From CAWINX01 sp963702055 (GTDB taxonomy: Bacteria > Actinomycetota > Thermoleophilia > Solirubrobacterales > 70-9), in contig OY969702.1 of assembly GCA_963702055.1 (NCBI GenBank), positions 310,001 to 374,000 on the forward strand: a stretch of 64,000 nt of DNA. The letters are read 5' to 3'. Position 1 is the first letter of the stretch. Every line of letters starts with the position of its first letter. Of the stretch, positions 40,361-49,551 are shown one piece after another. The notes under the pieces were generated by a model. The model saw only the letters and a list, made by a program, of their open reading frames with translations, was not told the DNA's origin and ran no database searches. Position numbers and translations under genes: made by a program.

Positions 40361-43042
40361 ATGAAGGCGCAGGAGATTCGCGACACCTACCTCTCGTTCT
40401 TCGCGGAGCGGGGGCACAAGATCGTGCCCTCAGCCTCGCTGGTGCCCTCGGTCCACGACCCCTCGGTCCTACTGACCACCGCCGGGATGCAGCCCTTCAA
40501 GCCCTACTTCCTGGGACGCGAGCAGCCGCCGGCGCCTCGCGTCGCCGATGTGCAGAAATGCTTCCGCACCACCGACATCGAGGAGGTCGGCAAGACCGCC
40601 CGCCACCTCACCTTCTTCGAGATGCTCGGCAACTGGAGTTTCGGCGACTACTTCAAGGAGGAGTCGATCCCCTGGGGCTGGGAGCTGGCGACGCAGGGCT
40701 TCGGCTTCGACCCCGAGCTGGTCTGGGTGACCGTCTTCGGCGGCGACGAGGAGCTCGGCCTCGGCCCCGACGAGGAGGCGATCGAGATTTGGCGCAGCCA
40801 GGGACTCCCCGAGGAGCGGATCGTCCGGCTCGGACGCGAGGACAACTTCTGGCAGGCAGGCCCGACTGGCCCCTGCGGGCCCTGCTCGGAGCTCTATCTC
40901 GACCGCGGCGAGGAATTCGGCGCCGCCGGCGAGCGACCCGGCGACGACACCGACCGCTTCCTCGAGTTCTGGAACCACGTCTTCATGACCTACGACCTGG
41001 CCGCGGACGGCGGCCTCACCGAGCTGCCGATGCGCAACATCGACACCGGCATGGGACTGGACCGGATGGCGGCGATCCTCCAGGACGTCCCCTCGGTCTT
41101 CGAGACCGACCTGCTGCGACCGCTGGTCGACCTCGCCGAGGAGCTCTCCGGGCGCTCCTACGCCGAGGGCGGGGCGGTCACCCGCGCGATGCGGATCGTC
41201 GCCGACCACTCCCGCGGCGCCGCCTTCCTGATCGCCGACGGCGTCGTCCCCTCCAACGAGGACCGTGGCTACATCCTGCGGCGGATCATGCGGCGGGCGA
41301 TCCAGCAGGGCCGCACCCTCGGCCTCGAGTCCCCCTGGCTCGGCCGCTTCGCCGAACGCGCGATCGAGACGATGGGCGAGGCCTACCCCGAACTGGAGAA
41401 CCAGCGCGAAATCATCGCCCGCTGGGTCGGCGACGAGGAGGAGAGCTTCGGCCGCACCCTGGAGCGCGGCAGCGACCTGCTCGAGCGGCTGGTCGCCGAG
41501 GCGGAGGAGTCGGAGACGTCGTGGATCGACGCCGCGGACGCCTTCCAGCTCCATGACACCTACGGCTTCCCCTATGACCTGACCAAGGAGCTGCTCGCCG
41601 AGCGCGGCCTCTCCGTCGACGACGGTGGCTTCGAGGAGCTGATGGAGGAGCAGCGCCAGCGGGCCCGGGTCGGCACCGCCACCGCGCACGGCTCCGAGGA
41701 CCGCCACGCCAAGGTGATCGCCTTCGCCGCGGAGGCGCCGCCGACCCGCTTCGTCGGTTACGAGATGTTGACCGCGACCACCGGCCTCGCCGCGGTGCAG
41801 CCCGATGACGGCTGCACCCTGGTCAAGCTCGAGCAGAGCCCCTTCTACGCGGAGGGCGGCGGCCAGGTCGCCGACTCCGGCGTGCTGCGCTGGGAAAGTG
41901 GGGAAGAGGCTGACGTGCTCGACGTCTATCGGGTCGGTGAGGACCAGGTCCTTGAAGTCACCCCCCGCCGCCCCCGGACGCGGGAAGGCGGGCGCGAGAT
42001 CTCCGGTGATGATGAGCGCGCCCGCCTGGGAGCGGAGGAGGCGGCGGTTGATGCGGTCGTAGACCGCGAAGTTCGCCACGCGACGATGCGCAACCACACC
42101 GCCACCCACCTGCTGCACGCGGCGTTGCGAGAAGCGCTCGGCACCCACGTCCGCCAGGCCGGCTCGGCGGTTCGCCCGGACAAGCTGCGCTTCGACTTCA
42201 CCCGCGGCCAGGCGCTCTCCCCCGCGGAGATGACCGAGGTGGAGGACCGCGTCAACGAGTGGGTGAAGGCCAGCCGTCCGGTGCGCTGGCTCAACATGGA
42301 TCGCGCCGAGGCGGAGCGGCTTGGCGCGATGGCCCTGTTCGGCGAGAAATACGGCGAGTGGGTCCGCGTCGTCGAGGTCGACGGGGTCTCGCGCGAGCTC
42401 TGCGGCGGCACCCACGTCGCCAACACCGCCGAGGTGGGGATCTTCAAGATCGTCTCCGAGGGATCCAGCGCCGCCAACGTGCGTCGCATCGAGGCGCTGA
42501 CCGGGCCGGCCGCGATCGACTGGTTCCGCGAGCGCGAGGCGCAGCTGCGCGAGGCCGGCGAGCTGCTCGGCACTCCGCAGGACCCCCTGGCCGGGGCGCG
42601 CCGCGCCGCCGAGCGCCTGCGCGAGGCCGGCGAGGGCGCCGCGCAGGCCGAGAAGCAACTGCTCGGGGACGAGGCGAAGCGGATCGTCGCCGAGGCCGGG
42701 GAGGTCGACGGCCTCAAGGTCGCGGTCGCACAGGCCCCGATCGCTGATCAAAGGCAGTTGCTCGAACTCGCCAACCGCATCCAGTCGATGCTCGGCGGCG
42801 AGGCGGCGATCGCCCTCGGCGGCGCCGAGGGCGACAAGGTCGGCCTCGTCGTCCTCTTCTCCGGTGCTGCGGTGGCGAAAGGGCTCTCCGCGGCGTCGGT
42901 CGTCCGCGAGGCGGCGGCGGTCGTCGGCGGGGGAGGGGGCGGCCGCGACGACATGGCGCAGGCCGGAGGCAAGGACCCATCGAAGCTCGACGAGGCGCTG
43001 GAAGTGGCACGCGCTGCGATCGAGCGGACGCTCGGAGCCTGA
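40361..43042 (+). CDS. alaS: Alanyl-tRNA synthetase
   Basis: 893 residues. Catalytic domain from the N-terminus (MKAQEIRDTYLSFFAERGH, PFFLG-like YFLGREQ, GNWSFGDYFKEESIPWGWEL), alanine-binding VFMTYDL and RNIDTGMGLDRMA. The editing domain has HTATHLLHAAL (HxxxH) and CGGTHVANTAEVGIF (CxxxH), both complete, and the C-Ala domain ends with GGGGGGRDDMAQAGGKDP. Full length. It charges and proofreads tRNA-Ala. ruvX starts one base after the stop, the first of a chain alaS-ruvX-mltG-aroE, a conserved order in Gram-positive bacteria. Confidence 0.98.
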   Translation: MKAQEIRDTYLSFFAERGHKIVPSASLVPSVHDPSVLLTTAGMQPFKPYFLGREQPPAPRVADVQKCFRTTDIEEVGKTARHLTFFEMLGNWSFGDYFKEESIPWGWELATQGFGFDPELVWVTVFGGDEELGLGPDEEAIEIWRSQGLPEERIVRLGREDNFWQAGPTGPCGPCSELYLDRGEEFGAAGERPGDDTDRFLEFWNHVFMTYDLAADGGLTELPMRNIDTGMGLDRMAAILQDVPSVFETDLLRPLVDLAEELSGRSYAEGGAVTRAMRIVADHSRGAAFLIADGVVPSNEDRGYILRRIMRRAIQQGRTLGLESPWLGRFAERAIETMGEAYPELENQREIIARWVGDEEESFGRTLERGSDLLERLVAEAEESETSWIDAADAFQLHDTYGFPYDLTKELLAERGLSVDDGGFEELMEEQRQRARVGTATAHGSEDRHAKVIAFAAEAPPTRFVGYEMLTATTGLAAVQPDDGCTLVKLEQSPFYAEGGGQVADSGVLRWESGEEADVLDVYRVGEDQVLEVTPRRPRTREGGREISGDDERARLGAEEAAVDAVVDREVRHATMRNHTATHLLHAALREALGTHVRQAGSAVRPDKLRFDFTRGQALSPAEMTEVEDRVNEWVKASRPVRWLNMDRAEAERLGAMALFGEKYGEWVRVVEVDGVSRELCGGTHVANTAEVGIFKIVSEGSSAANVRRIEALTGPAAIDWFREREAQLREAGELLGTPQDPLAGARRAAERLREAGEGAAQAEKQLLGDEAKRIVAEAGEVDGLKVAVAQAPIADQRQLLELANRIQSMLGGEAAIALGGAEGDKVGLVVLFSGAAVAKGLSAASVVREAAAVVGGGGGGRDDMAQAGGKDPSKLDEALEVARAAIERTLGA

Positions 43043-43043
43043 G

Positions 43044-43442
43044 GTGGCCCGGATCCTCGCCCTCGACCACGGCACCGCGCGGATTGGCTGTGCGATCTCC
43101 GACCCGACCGGAACCTTGGTCCGACCGCTGCCGACGATCGAGCCGCCGGAGCCGCGCGTCGTCGCCGAGATAGTCGCCGAGCACGGGGTCGAACGGGTCG
43201 TCGTCGGCCTCCCGGTCGGCCTCGACGGGAAGGAGGGCTCCCAGGCGGCCCTTGCCCGAACCTTCTGCGCGGAGCTGGAGGCGATCCTCGACGTGCCGGT
43301 GGCCACCTACGACGAGCGGCTGACGACGAAGATGGCGGAGGCGAGCCGCCGTGGCGGCGCCACGGCGCCCGAGGACTCGCTTGCCGCGGCCCACCTCCTG
43401 GAGAGCTACCTGGCCAGCACGGAGGGCGGCGGGGATGGATGA
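43044..43442 (+). CDS. ruvX: Holliday junction resolvase-like RuvX (YqgF)
   Basis: 132 residues from GTG 43044. RNase H-like fold: ILALDHGTARIGCAISDP with the first acid, ERVVVGLPVGLDGKEGSQAALARTF, VATYDERLTTKMAEAS with the second, and APEDSLAAAHLLESYLAS with the last. All acidic residues expected for nuclease activity are present. RuvX is involved in 16S rRNA processing and, in some species, in resolving junctions. Overlaps mltG by 8 bp. Confidence 0.93.
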   Translation: MARILALDHGTARIGCAISDPTGTLVRPLPTIEPPEPRVVAEIVAEHGVERVVVGLPVGLDGKEGSQAALARTFCAELEAILDVPVATYDERLTTKMAEASRRGGATAPEDSLAAAHLLESYLASTEGGGDG

Positions 43443-44286
43443 GGCGAGCCGCGCCGAGCGCAGGGGGGTCGAGCGCCGCCGCACGCTGAGGCGCCGCCGT
43501 CTCGCCGGCGCCGCGGTCGCGATTGCGGCGCTGGGGGTCATCGCAGCCGCCGCGCTCGCCTACCGTCACTTCCATCGCTCGGCGCCGCCGCCCGCCCCGG
43601 TCGTGCCGACGACGACGGTGACGATCCCCGAGGGCTACAGCCGTGCCCAGGTGGCGCCGCTCGCCAAGCAGGACGGCCTCCGCGGCGACTACATGAAGGC
43701 GAGCGTGGGGCACGAGGGCTTCCTCTTCCCCGACACCTTCGAGCTGGAGCGCCACGCGCCCGTCTCCGACCTCGTCCGGCTCCAGTTGGAGGACTTCAAG
43801 CGTCGGATCAAGGGCGTCGACATGTCCTACGCGCGCTCCAAGAACCTCACCGTTCGCGACGTGGTGACGATCGCCTCGATGATCGAGCGCGAGGCGCAGG
43901 TCCCCGCCGACCGGGCGCTGGTCGCGGCGGTCATCTACAACCGCCTCCACGCCGGGATCCCGCTGGGGATCGACGCGACGATCCGCTTCGCCACCGGCAA
44001 TTACACCCGGCCGCTGACTGCGTCCGAGCTGGCGACGTCCTCCCCGTACAACACGCGGCTCAACCGGGGCCTGCCGCCCGGGCCGATCGACAGTCCCGGC
44101 CTCGCCTCGCTCGAGGCCGCCGCCCGCCCGGCCAAGGCCGGCTATCTCTACTACGTGGTCAAGCCCGGCACCTGCGGCAAGCTCGCCTTCTCATCGACCG
44201 ACGCGCAGTTCCAAAACGACGTCGCCCGCTACAACGCAGCTCGCGCCGCGGCCGGCGGCAACTCTCCGACCAGCTGCGGCCAGTAG
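43435..44286 (+). CDS. mltG: Endolytic murein transglycosylase MltG
   Basis: 283 residues from ATG 43435. A basic cytoplasmic head with Arg-rich stretch precedes one membrane helix (VAIAALGVIAAAALAY), then the YceG domain: GHEGFLFPDTFEL, VTIASMIEREAQVPADRALVAAVIYNRL with the catalytic Glu, PLGIDATIRFATGNY and SPYNTRLNRGLPPGPIDSPGLASLEAA. It cuts nascent glycan strands and sets their length. Shorter than the usual 340 residues because the LysM-like segment between helix and catalytic domain is small. Confidence 0.93.
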   Translation: MDEASRAERRGVERRRTLRRRRLAGAAVAIAALGVIAAAALAYRHFHRSAPPPAPVVPTTTVTIPEGYSRAQVAPLAKQDGLRGDYMKASVGHEGFLFPDTFELERHAPVSDLVRLQLEDFKRRIKGVDMSYARSKNLTVRDVVTIASMIEREAQVPADRALVAAVIYNRLHAGIPLGIDATIRFATGNYTRPLTASELATSSPYNTRLNRGLPPGPIDSPGLASLEAAARPAKAGYLYYVVKPGTCGKLAFSSTDAQFQNDVARYNAARAAAGGNSPTSCGQ

Positions 44287-44319
44287 CGCGAGGGGCGCGA
44301 AGCGGGAAGATCCAACTCG

Positions 44320-45114
44320 ATGCCCCGTCTCGCTGTCCTTGGTCACCCGATCTCCCACTCGCGCTCACCGGCGATGCACAACGCGGCCTTCGCGGCGCTC
44401 GGCATCGACGGCGAGTGGAGCTATGAGGCGATCGAGGTCTCTCCCGACGCCTTCGAGGAGCGGGTGCGGGCGATGCCGGCGGAGGGGTTCGCCGGCGCCA
44501 ACGTCACCGTCCCCCACAAGGGCGCCGCGATGGCCCTCGCCGAGGAGTCGAGTGAGACGGCGCGAGAGATCGGCGCGGCCAACACCCTGAGCTTCGCCGA
44601 CGGCGAGATCCGCGCCGACAACACCGACGCGTCCGGTCTGCTCAACGCACTCCCCAGCTCGCCCGCCGGGATCCGCGCCCTGGTGCTCGGCGCCGGCGGC
44701 GCGGCGCGGGCGGTCGTCTGGGCGCTGGTCCGCGAGGGCGCCGCGGTCGAAGTTTGGAACCGCACCTCACTGCGCTCCCGCAACCTCTGCGAGGAGCTGG
44801 GCGGGCGGACGGTGGAAGTCCCCGACCAGGCGTCCTACGGCTTGATCGTCAACACCACCGTGGTCGGCCTGCGCGGCGAGGACCCCTTTGCGGAGCTCCC
44901 GCTCGCTCCCGCGGCCTTCTCTCCAGGTCAGATCGTCGTCGACATGGTCTACGGGGGGGGACCGACTCGCCTACTGAGCGCCGCCGATGAGGCCGGGGCG
45001 ACCACGGTCGACGGGATCGAGGTCCTCGTCCAGCAGGGTGCCCTCTCCTTTCGCATCTGGACGGGACGCGAGGCGCCGGTCGAGGCGATGCGCGACGCGG
45101 CGGCGCGCCTATAG
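44320..45114 (+). CDS. aroE: Shikimate dehydrogenase
   Basis: 264 residues. Substrate domain: LAVLGHPISHSRSPAMHNAAF (Ser-x-Ser for the shikimate carboxylate), ANVTVPHKGAAM with the catalytic Lys, and NTDASGLL with Asn and Asp. The NADP domain has VLGAGGAARAVVWAL and EVWNRTSLRSRNLCEEL, whose Asn-Arg-Thr motif indicates NADP(H). It reduces 3-dehydroshikimate to shikimate in aromatic amino acid synthesis. It is followed by aroC 13 bp later. Confidence 0.95.
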   Translation: MPRLAVLGHPISHSRSPAMHNAAFAALGIDGEWSYEAIEVSPDAFEERVRAMPAEGFAGANVTVPHKGAAMALAEESSETAREIGAANTLSFADGEIRADNTDASGLLNALPSSPAGIRALVLGAGGAARAVVWALVREGAAVEVWNRTSLRSRNLCEELGGRTVEVPDQASYGLIVNTTVVGLRGEDPFAELPLAPAAFSPGQIVVDMVYGGGPTRLLSAADEAGATTVDGIEVLVQQGALSFRIWTGREAPVEAMRDAAARL

Positions 45115-45127
45115 CCTTGGCGCGACG

Positions 45128-46297
45128 ATGAGCACGCTCCGCTTCACGACCGCAGGCGAATCGCACGGCCCCGGGCTGGTCGCGATCGTCGAGGGCATGC
45201 CGGCGGGCCTTGAACTCGAACGCGAGGCGCTCGACCGCGACATGGCGCGGCGCCAGCTCGGCCACGGCCGCGGCGGTCGGATGAAGATCGAGGCCGACGC
45301 GGTGGAAATCCGCTCCGGCCTGCGCCACGGCCGCACCCTCGGCAGCCCGATCGCCGTCCTCGTCGCCAACCGCGACTACGCCAACTGGGAGGAGCGGATG
45401 AACCCGTGGCCGGTCGAGGGCTTCGAGCCCGACGAGGTCCACCTGCCGCGTCCCGGACACGCCGACTTGGTCGGCGCCCAGAAGTACGGCCACACCGACA
45501 TCCGCAACGTGCTCGAGCGGGCCAGCGCCCGCGAGACGGCCGCCCGCGTCGCCGCCGGCTCGCTCGCTCGCGGCTTCCTCGCCGCCCTCGGGGTCAGCGT
45601 TCACAGCCACGTCATCCAGATCGCCTCGGTGACCGCGCCGGAGCGCCCCGACCTCGGGCCAGACGACTTCGCCGCCGTCGACGAGGACCCGGTGCGCTGC
45701 CTCGATTCCGAGGCGAGCGCCGCGATGGTCGATGAGATCAATCGCCTGCGCAAGGCCAACGAGAGCCTCGGCGGCAGCTTCGAGGTGCGCGCCTTCGGCC
45801 TCGTCCCCGGGCTCGGCTCCCACATCTCCTGGGAGGACCGCCTCGACGGCCGCCTCGCCGGTGCGGTCGCCTCGATCCAGTCGGTCAAGGGGGTGGCGAT
45901 CGGCGAGGCCTGGGACGTCGCCGGCCGCCCGGGCTCGGAGGCCCACGACGAGATCTTCTGGTCGCCGGAGCGCGGCTACTTCCGCGAGACCAACCACGCC
46001 GGCGGGGTCGAGGGCGGGATGACCAACGGGCAGCCGCTCTCGGTGCGGGCCGCGATCAAGCCGATCTCCACCCTGACCAAGCCGCTGCGCTCGGTCGACA
46101 CCGAGACCAAGGAGCCGGCCCAGGCGCTGCGCGAGCGCACCGACTCCACCGTCGTCCCCGCCGCCGCAGTCGTCGCCGAGGCGATGGTCTGCCTGACCCT
46201 GGCCCGCTGCTACCGCGAGAAGTTCGGCGGCGACCACATCGACGACGTGCTGGCGGCCGTGGACGCATACAAGGCACGCATTGATTGGCGAGGTTGA
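45128..46297 (+). CDS. aroC: Chorismate synthase
   Basis: 389 residues from ATG 45128. The N-terminus LRFTTAGESHGPGLVAIVEG is the family signature, followed by RQLGHGRGGRMKIEADAV, RPGHADLVGAQKYGHTDIRNVLERASARET, and the FMN-binding HAGGVEGGMTNGQPL and R-rich segment. It makes chorismate from EPSP with reduced FMN. Complete. The gap of 84 bp to aroK-aroB holds repeats of GGACGCG and a good ribosome site (GCGGAGGAG) before the next ATG. aroA is missing from this cluster. Confidence 0.97.
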   Translation: MSTLRFTTAGESHGPGLVAIVEGMPAGLELEREALDRDMARRQLGHGRGGRMKIEADAVEIRSGLRHGRTLGSPIAVLVANRDYANWEERMNPWPVEGFEPDEVHLPRPGHADLVGAQKYGHTDIRNVLERASARETAARVAAGSLARGFLAALGVSVHSHVIQIASVTAPERPDLGPDDFAAVDEDPVRCLDSEASAAMVDEINRLRKANESLGGSFEVRAFGLVPGLGSHISWEDRLDGRLAGAVASIQSVKGVAIGEAWDVAGRPGSEAHDEIFWSPERGYFRETNHAGGVEGGMTNGQPLSVRAAIKPISTLTKPLRSVDTETKEPAQALRERTDSTVVPAAAVVAEAMVCLTLARCYREKFGGDHIDDVLAAVDAYKARIDWRG

Positions 46298-46381
46298 AGG
46301 AGAGCGGGCCATCCCCGGACGCGGGAGCGCGGACGCGAGGCTTCCGGGTGTGATTAGCGCGTCCGCGCGGGAGCGGAGGAG

Positions 46382-47917
46382 ATGGCCTTGATGAAGCCCG
46401 CGATCGTCTTCATCGGCTTCATGGGGGCCGGCAAGACCGCCGCGCTCGCCGCCGCCCGCGAGGTAGGGCTCGCGACCACTGAGGTCGACGAGTTGATGGA
46501 GCGCGAGCTGGGGATGCCGATCGCCGAGGCGTTCGAGCGCGACGGCGAGGAGGCCTTCCGCGCCCGCGAGTCCGAGGTGGTTGGCGCCCTGCTCGAGGGG
46601 GCCGACGGCGGCGCAATCGCGCTCGGCGGCGGCAGCGTCCTCTCCGATCGCGTCCGTGAGGCCCTCGGCCGCCAAGTCGTCGTTTGGTTGCAGATCGACG
46701 CCGAGGTAGCCTGGCGGCGGATCGCCGGGTCCGGTCGGCCGCTGGCGCGCAGCGCCGAGGACGTCGCCCGACTGCTCGCCGAGCGTCTGCCCCTCTACGA
46801 GCAGCTCGCCGACGCGATCGTGCCGCAAGGTGACCGGGGAACGATCGCCCGCGCCCTGCCGTCGATTCAAGCTCTGGCCGATCTGCCGAAGGAGACCCGG
46901 ATGCTTTGGGCGGCGAGCGGCTCCGGCGAGTACCCGGTCTTCGTCGGCCCCGGCCTACTCGGCGCCGGTCCCTGGCCGCTGCCGGGCGAGCGCTGCTGCG
47001 TCACCGACGGCACCGTCGGCCCGCTCTACGTCGACCGCCTCGCCCCGCTGGCGGCGATGGTCGAGGTGCCTACGGGGGAGTCGACGAAGACGATGGCCGA
47101 GGCCGAGCGGGTGCTGCGCGAGATGGCCCGTGTCGGGGTGACGCGCGAGGACCACGTCGTGGCGCTCGGGGGCGGCGTCGTCGGCGACCTGGCGGGGTTC
47201 TGTGCGCACGTCTACCAGCGCGGCGTCCCCGTCGTCCAGGTCCCAACCACGCTCGTCGCCCAGGTCGACTCCGCCTACGGCGGCAAGACGGGTGTCGACC
47301 TGCCCGAGGGCAAGAACTACGTCGGCGCCTACCACCTGCCGGGGGCGGTGCTCGTTGACACCTCGACCCTGGCGACGCTTCCGCCCGAGGAGCTGGCGGC
47401 CGGGTTCGTCGAGGCGCTGAAGACGGGACTGCTGGCCGGCGGGGAGCTCTGGGAGCGAGTGCGGTCGATCGAGTCGCTCGACCCGGCCGAGCTCGACGAC
47501 ATCGTCTTTGCCTGCGCCCGCTACAAGTGCGAGGTCGTCGCCGCCGACGAACGCGACGCGGGCCTTCGCCAGGCGCTCAACCTCGGCCACACCGTTGGCC
47601 ACGCGATCGAGGCGGCAAGCGGCTATAAGCGCTACCGCCATGGGGAAGCGATCGGCCTCGGCTTGCTGGCGGCGTTGCGACTCTCCGATGCCGACGCGCT
47701 GCGCGTCGAGGTCGAGGAGATCCTGCGTCGCCACGACCTGCCGGTCACCCTCGATCCCGCGGTCGACATCGAGGAGACCTTGGTGGCCCTGCAGCGTGAC
47801 AAGAAGCGCACCGCCGAAGGGGTCGCCTTCGTCCTCCTCGCCGAGCCGGGCGAGCCCCGCACGGGGCAGATCCTCGATCCGGATAGGGTCCGCGAGTCCG
47901 TGGAGGAACTGCAATGA
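46382..47917 (+). CDS. aroKB: Fused shikimate kinase - 3-dehydroquinate synthase
   Basis: 511 residues. Residues 1-165 are shikimate kinase: Walker A GFMGAGKTAALAA, substrate Asp in TEVDELMER, LGGGSVL, and the RPLAR lid. Residues 170-511 are 3-dehydroquinate synthase: EVPTGESTKTMAEAERVL, NAD-binding ALGGGVVGDLAGFCAHVYQRG, PTTLVAQVDSAYGGKTGVD, and metal ligands in GFVEALKTGLL, LNLGHTVGHAIEA and RHGEAIGLG. Two normally separate enzymes, for the fifth and second steps of the shikimate pathway, are joined in one chain with no stop. AroK-AroB fusions are known in some actinobacteria. Very short linker. Confidence 0.96.
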   Translation: MALMKPAIVFIGFMGAGKTAALAAAREVGLATTEVDELMERELGMPIAEAFERDGEEAFRARESEVVGALLEGADGGAIALGGGSVLSDRVREALGRQVVVWLQIDAEVAWRRIAGSGRPLARSAEDVARLLAERLPLYEQLADAIVPQGDRGTIARALPSIQALADLPKETRMLWAASGSGEYPVFVGPGLLGAGPWPLPGERCCVTDGTVGPLYVDRLAPLAAMVEVPTGESTKTMAEAERVLREMARVGVTREDHVVALGGGVVGDLAGFCAHVYQRGVPVVQVPTTLVAQVDSAYGGKTGVDLPEGKNYVGAYHLPGAVLVDTSTLATLPPEELAAGFVEALKTGLLAGGELWERVRSIESLDPAELDDIVFACARYKCEVVAADERDAGLRQALNLGHTVGHAIEAASGYKRYRHGEAIGLGLLAALRLSDADALRVEVEEILRRHDLPVTLDPAVDIEETLVALQRDKKRTAEGVAFVLLAEPGEPRTGQILDPDRVRESVEELQ

Positions 47918-47918
47918 G

Positions 47919-47967
47919 CTTCCGCTGTTCCTTTGCCTCGCTATGTGCGGATAAAGCACAGCGGAAG
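47919..47967. repeat. Hairpin repeat family A, copy 2 (diverged)
   Basis: CTTCCGCTGT/ACAGCGGAAG arms with CCTTTGCC around a different loop, between aroKB and aroQ. Its right arm reaches to nine bases before the aroQ start, so it probably shapes the 5' end of that mRNA segment. Confidence 0.7.
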
Positions 47968-47975
47968 GTTTTTCG

Positions 47976-48434
47976 ATGACCACCGCCCACACCCGCGTCG
48001 CCGTCCTGCACGGCGTCAACTTCGATGTCCTCGACCGCCGCGACCCCGAGGTCTACGGCGGCCTCTCGCTCAACGAGCTGGAGATGAAGATCAAGGGCTG
48101 GGCGCGGGGCCTCGGCCTGGAGACGATGTTCTTCCAGACCAACTCCGAGGGCGAGTTCGTCGAGTACCTGCACAGGCTGCCCGACCTCGCCGACGCGGCG
48201 CTGGTCAACGCCGGCGCCTGGACCCACTACAGCCGCGCGATCGCCGACGCGCTCGACCTCACCGGATTGCCGGCGGTCGAGGTCCACCTCTCCGATGTCG
48301 AGTCCCGCGAGGTCTGGCGCAAGGAGTCGGTCTTCGACGGACTGGTCCTCGCCAAGGTCTTCGGCAAGGGGCCCGACGGCTACCGTGAGGCGCTCGAGGC
48401 GCTCGCCCGCGAGCTCGGCGCGACGGGAAGCTGA
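47976..48434 (+). CDS. aroQ: 3-dehydroquinate dehydratase, type II
   Basis: 152 residues. Type II fold with the entrance HGVNFDVLDRRDPEVYG (Arg and catalytic Tyr kept; the usual GPNLN is changed to GVNFD), Asn and catalytic His in NAGAWTHYSRAIADAL, EVHLSDVESREVWRKES with its His and two Arg, and GKGPDGYREALEAL. It removes water from 3-dehydroquinate to give 3-dehydroshikimate. Catalytic residues are intact, so it should be active despite second-shell changes. It overlaps the next start by one base (TGATG). Confidence 0.92.
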   Translation: MTTAHTRVAVLHGVNFDVLDRRDPEVYGGLSLNELEMKIKGWARGLGLETMFFQTNSEGEFVEYLHRLPDLADAALVNAGAWTHYSRAIADALDLTGLPAVEVHLSDVESREVWRKESVFDGLVLAKVFGKGPDGYREALEALARELGATGS

Positions 48435-49492
48435 TGCGCGGGCGCGGCGATCGGCTCGCGGCCGCCCTGGCCGAGCGCGCGCTGGACCTGATGCTCGTCA
48501 CCAACCTGGTCAACGTCCGCTACCTGACCGGGTTCACCGGCACCAACGGCGCCTGCGTCTGCGGCCCCGACCTCCGCCTCTTCCTCACCGACTTTCGCTA
48601 TACGGAGCGGGCCGCCGCCGAGGTCGAGGGCTGGGAGGCGATGACCGTCACCGACGACTGGCTCGGGGGCATCGCGGAGCGGCTCGAAGGGCGGGTCGGT
48701 TTCGAGGACGACCAGATGTCGGTTCGCGCCCGCGAGCGCCTCGGCGGGAAACTGGCCGACGGGGTCGAGCTGGTCGGCGCGGGGGGGACGGTCGAAGGGC
48801 TTCGCCGCGTCAAGGACGCCGACGAGCTGGCCTCGATCGCAGCCGCCGCCGAGCTTGCCGACGATGTCTGGCGCTGGAGCCTCGAGCGCGGCCTTCGCGG
48901 GCGCACTGAGCGCGAGGTGGCCCGGGCCGCCGAGGCGCGGATCCGCGAACTCGGCGCCGACCCGTCCTTCCCGGCGATCGTCGCCGCCGGCCCCAATGGC
49001 GCCCTCCCACACGCCGAGCCCGGCGAGCGCGTGATCGACGGCGCCGAACTCGTCGTCTTCGACATGGGCGCCCAGCTCGACGGCTATTGCTCCGACGGCA
49101 CCCGTACCTTCGCCGTCGGTGAGCCGGGCGAGCGTGCCCGCGAGGTCTACGAGGTGGTCCGCGCGGCCCAGGCAGCGGCCCTGGAGGCGGTAGTCGCCGG
49201 CGCCTCGGCCGAGGCGGTCGACGGGGTTGCGCGCAAGGTGATCGAGGACGCCGGCCACGGCGATCGCTTCGGCCACGGGCTGGGGCACGGCGTCGGCCTC
49301 GAAGTCCATGAGGCGCCGCGCGTCTCGCAGCGCTCCGAGGACGTGCTTGAGGCGGGGGAGGTGGTGACGATCGAGCCCGGTGTCTACCTGCCGGGTGAGC
49401 TTGGGGTGCGGATCGAGGACCTCGTCGTGGTCACCGAAGGTGGTCTGCGGAACCTGAGCGGTCTGCCCAGGGATCTGCAGCTGGTCGAATAG
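48434..49492 (+). CDS. M24 family Xaa-Pro peptidase
   Basis: 352 residues. N-terminal creatinase-like domain (RLAAALAERALDLMLVTNLVNVRYLTGFTG, 7-115), then a pita-bread catalytic domain. Metal ligands are Asp in VVFDMGAQLDGYCSDGTRTF, His in GHGLGHGVGLEVHEAP, Glu in VVTIEPGVYLPGELGVRIED and the last Glu in the same segment. Complete and of normal length. It removes residues before proline. The aroQ-pepQ-efp order is well known in Gram-positive bacteria; here efp is separated by a block of inserted genes. Confidence 0.92.
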   Translation: MRGRGDRLAAALAERALDLMLVTNLVNVRYLTGFTGTNGACVCGPDLRLFLTDFRYTERAAAEVEGWEAMTVTDDWLGGIAERLEGRVGFEDDQMSVRARERLGGKLADGVELVGAGGTVEGLRRVKDADELASIAAAAELADDVWRWSLERGLRGRTEREVARAAEARIRELGADPSFPAIVAAGPNGALPHAEPGERVIDGAELVVFDMGAQLDGYCSDGTRTFAVGEPGERAREVYEVVRAAQAAALEAVVAGASAEAVDGVARKVIEDAGHGDRFGHGLGHGVGLEVHEAPRVSQRSEDVLEAGEVVTIEPGVYLPGELGVRIEDLVVVTEGGLRNLSGLPRDLQLVE

Positions 49493-49551
49493 CGATTGGC
49501 GACTGCGCTTCAGATTTAAGTTCTCCCCTCGCGGCGGTCGATGGGCCGTCT

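Noticed and set aside
40469..43306. Minus-strand open frame of 945 codons opposite alaS
   Set aside because: It is antisense to a fully conserved alanyl-tRNA synthetase; long shadow frames are expected at this GC content and the sequence has no protein-like pattern.
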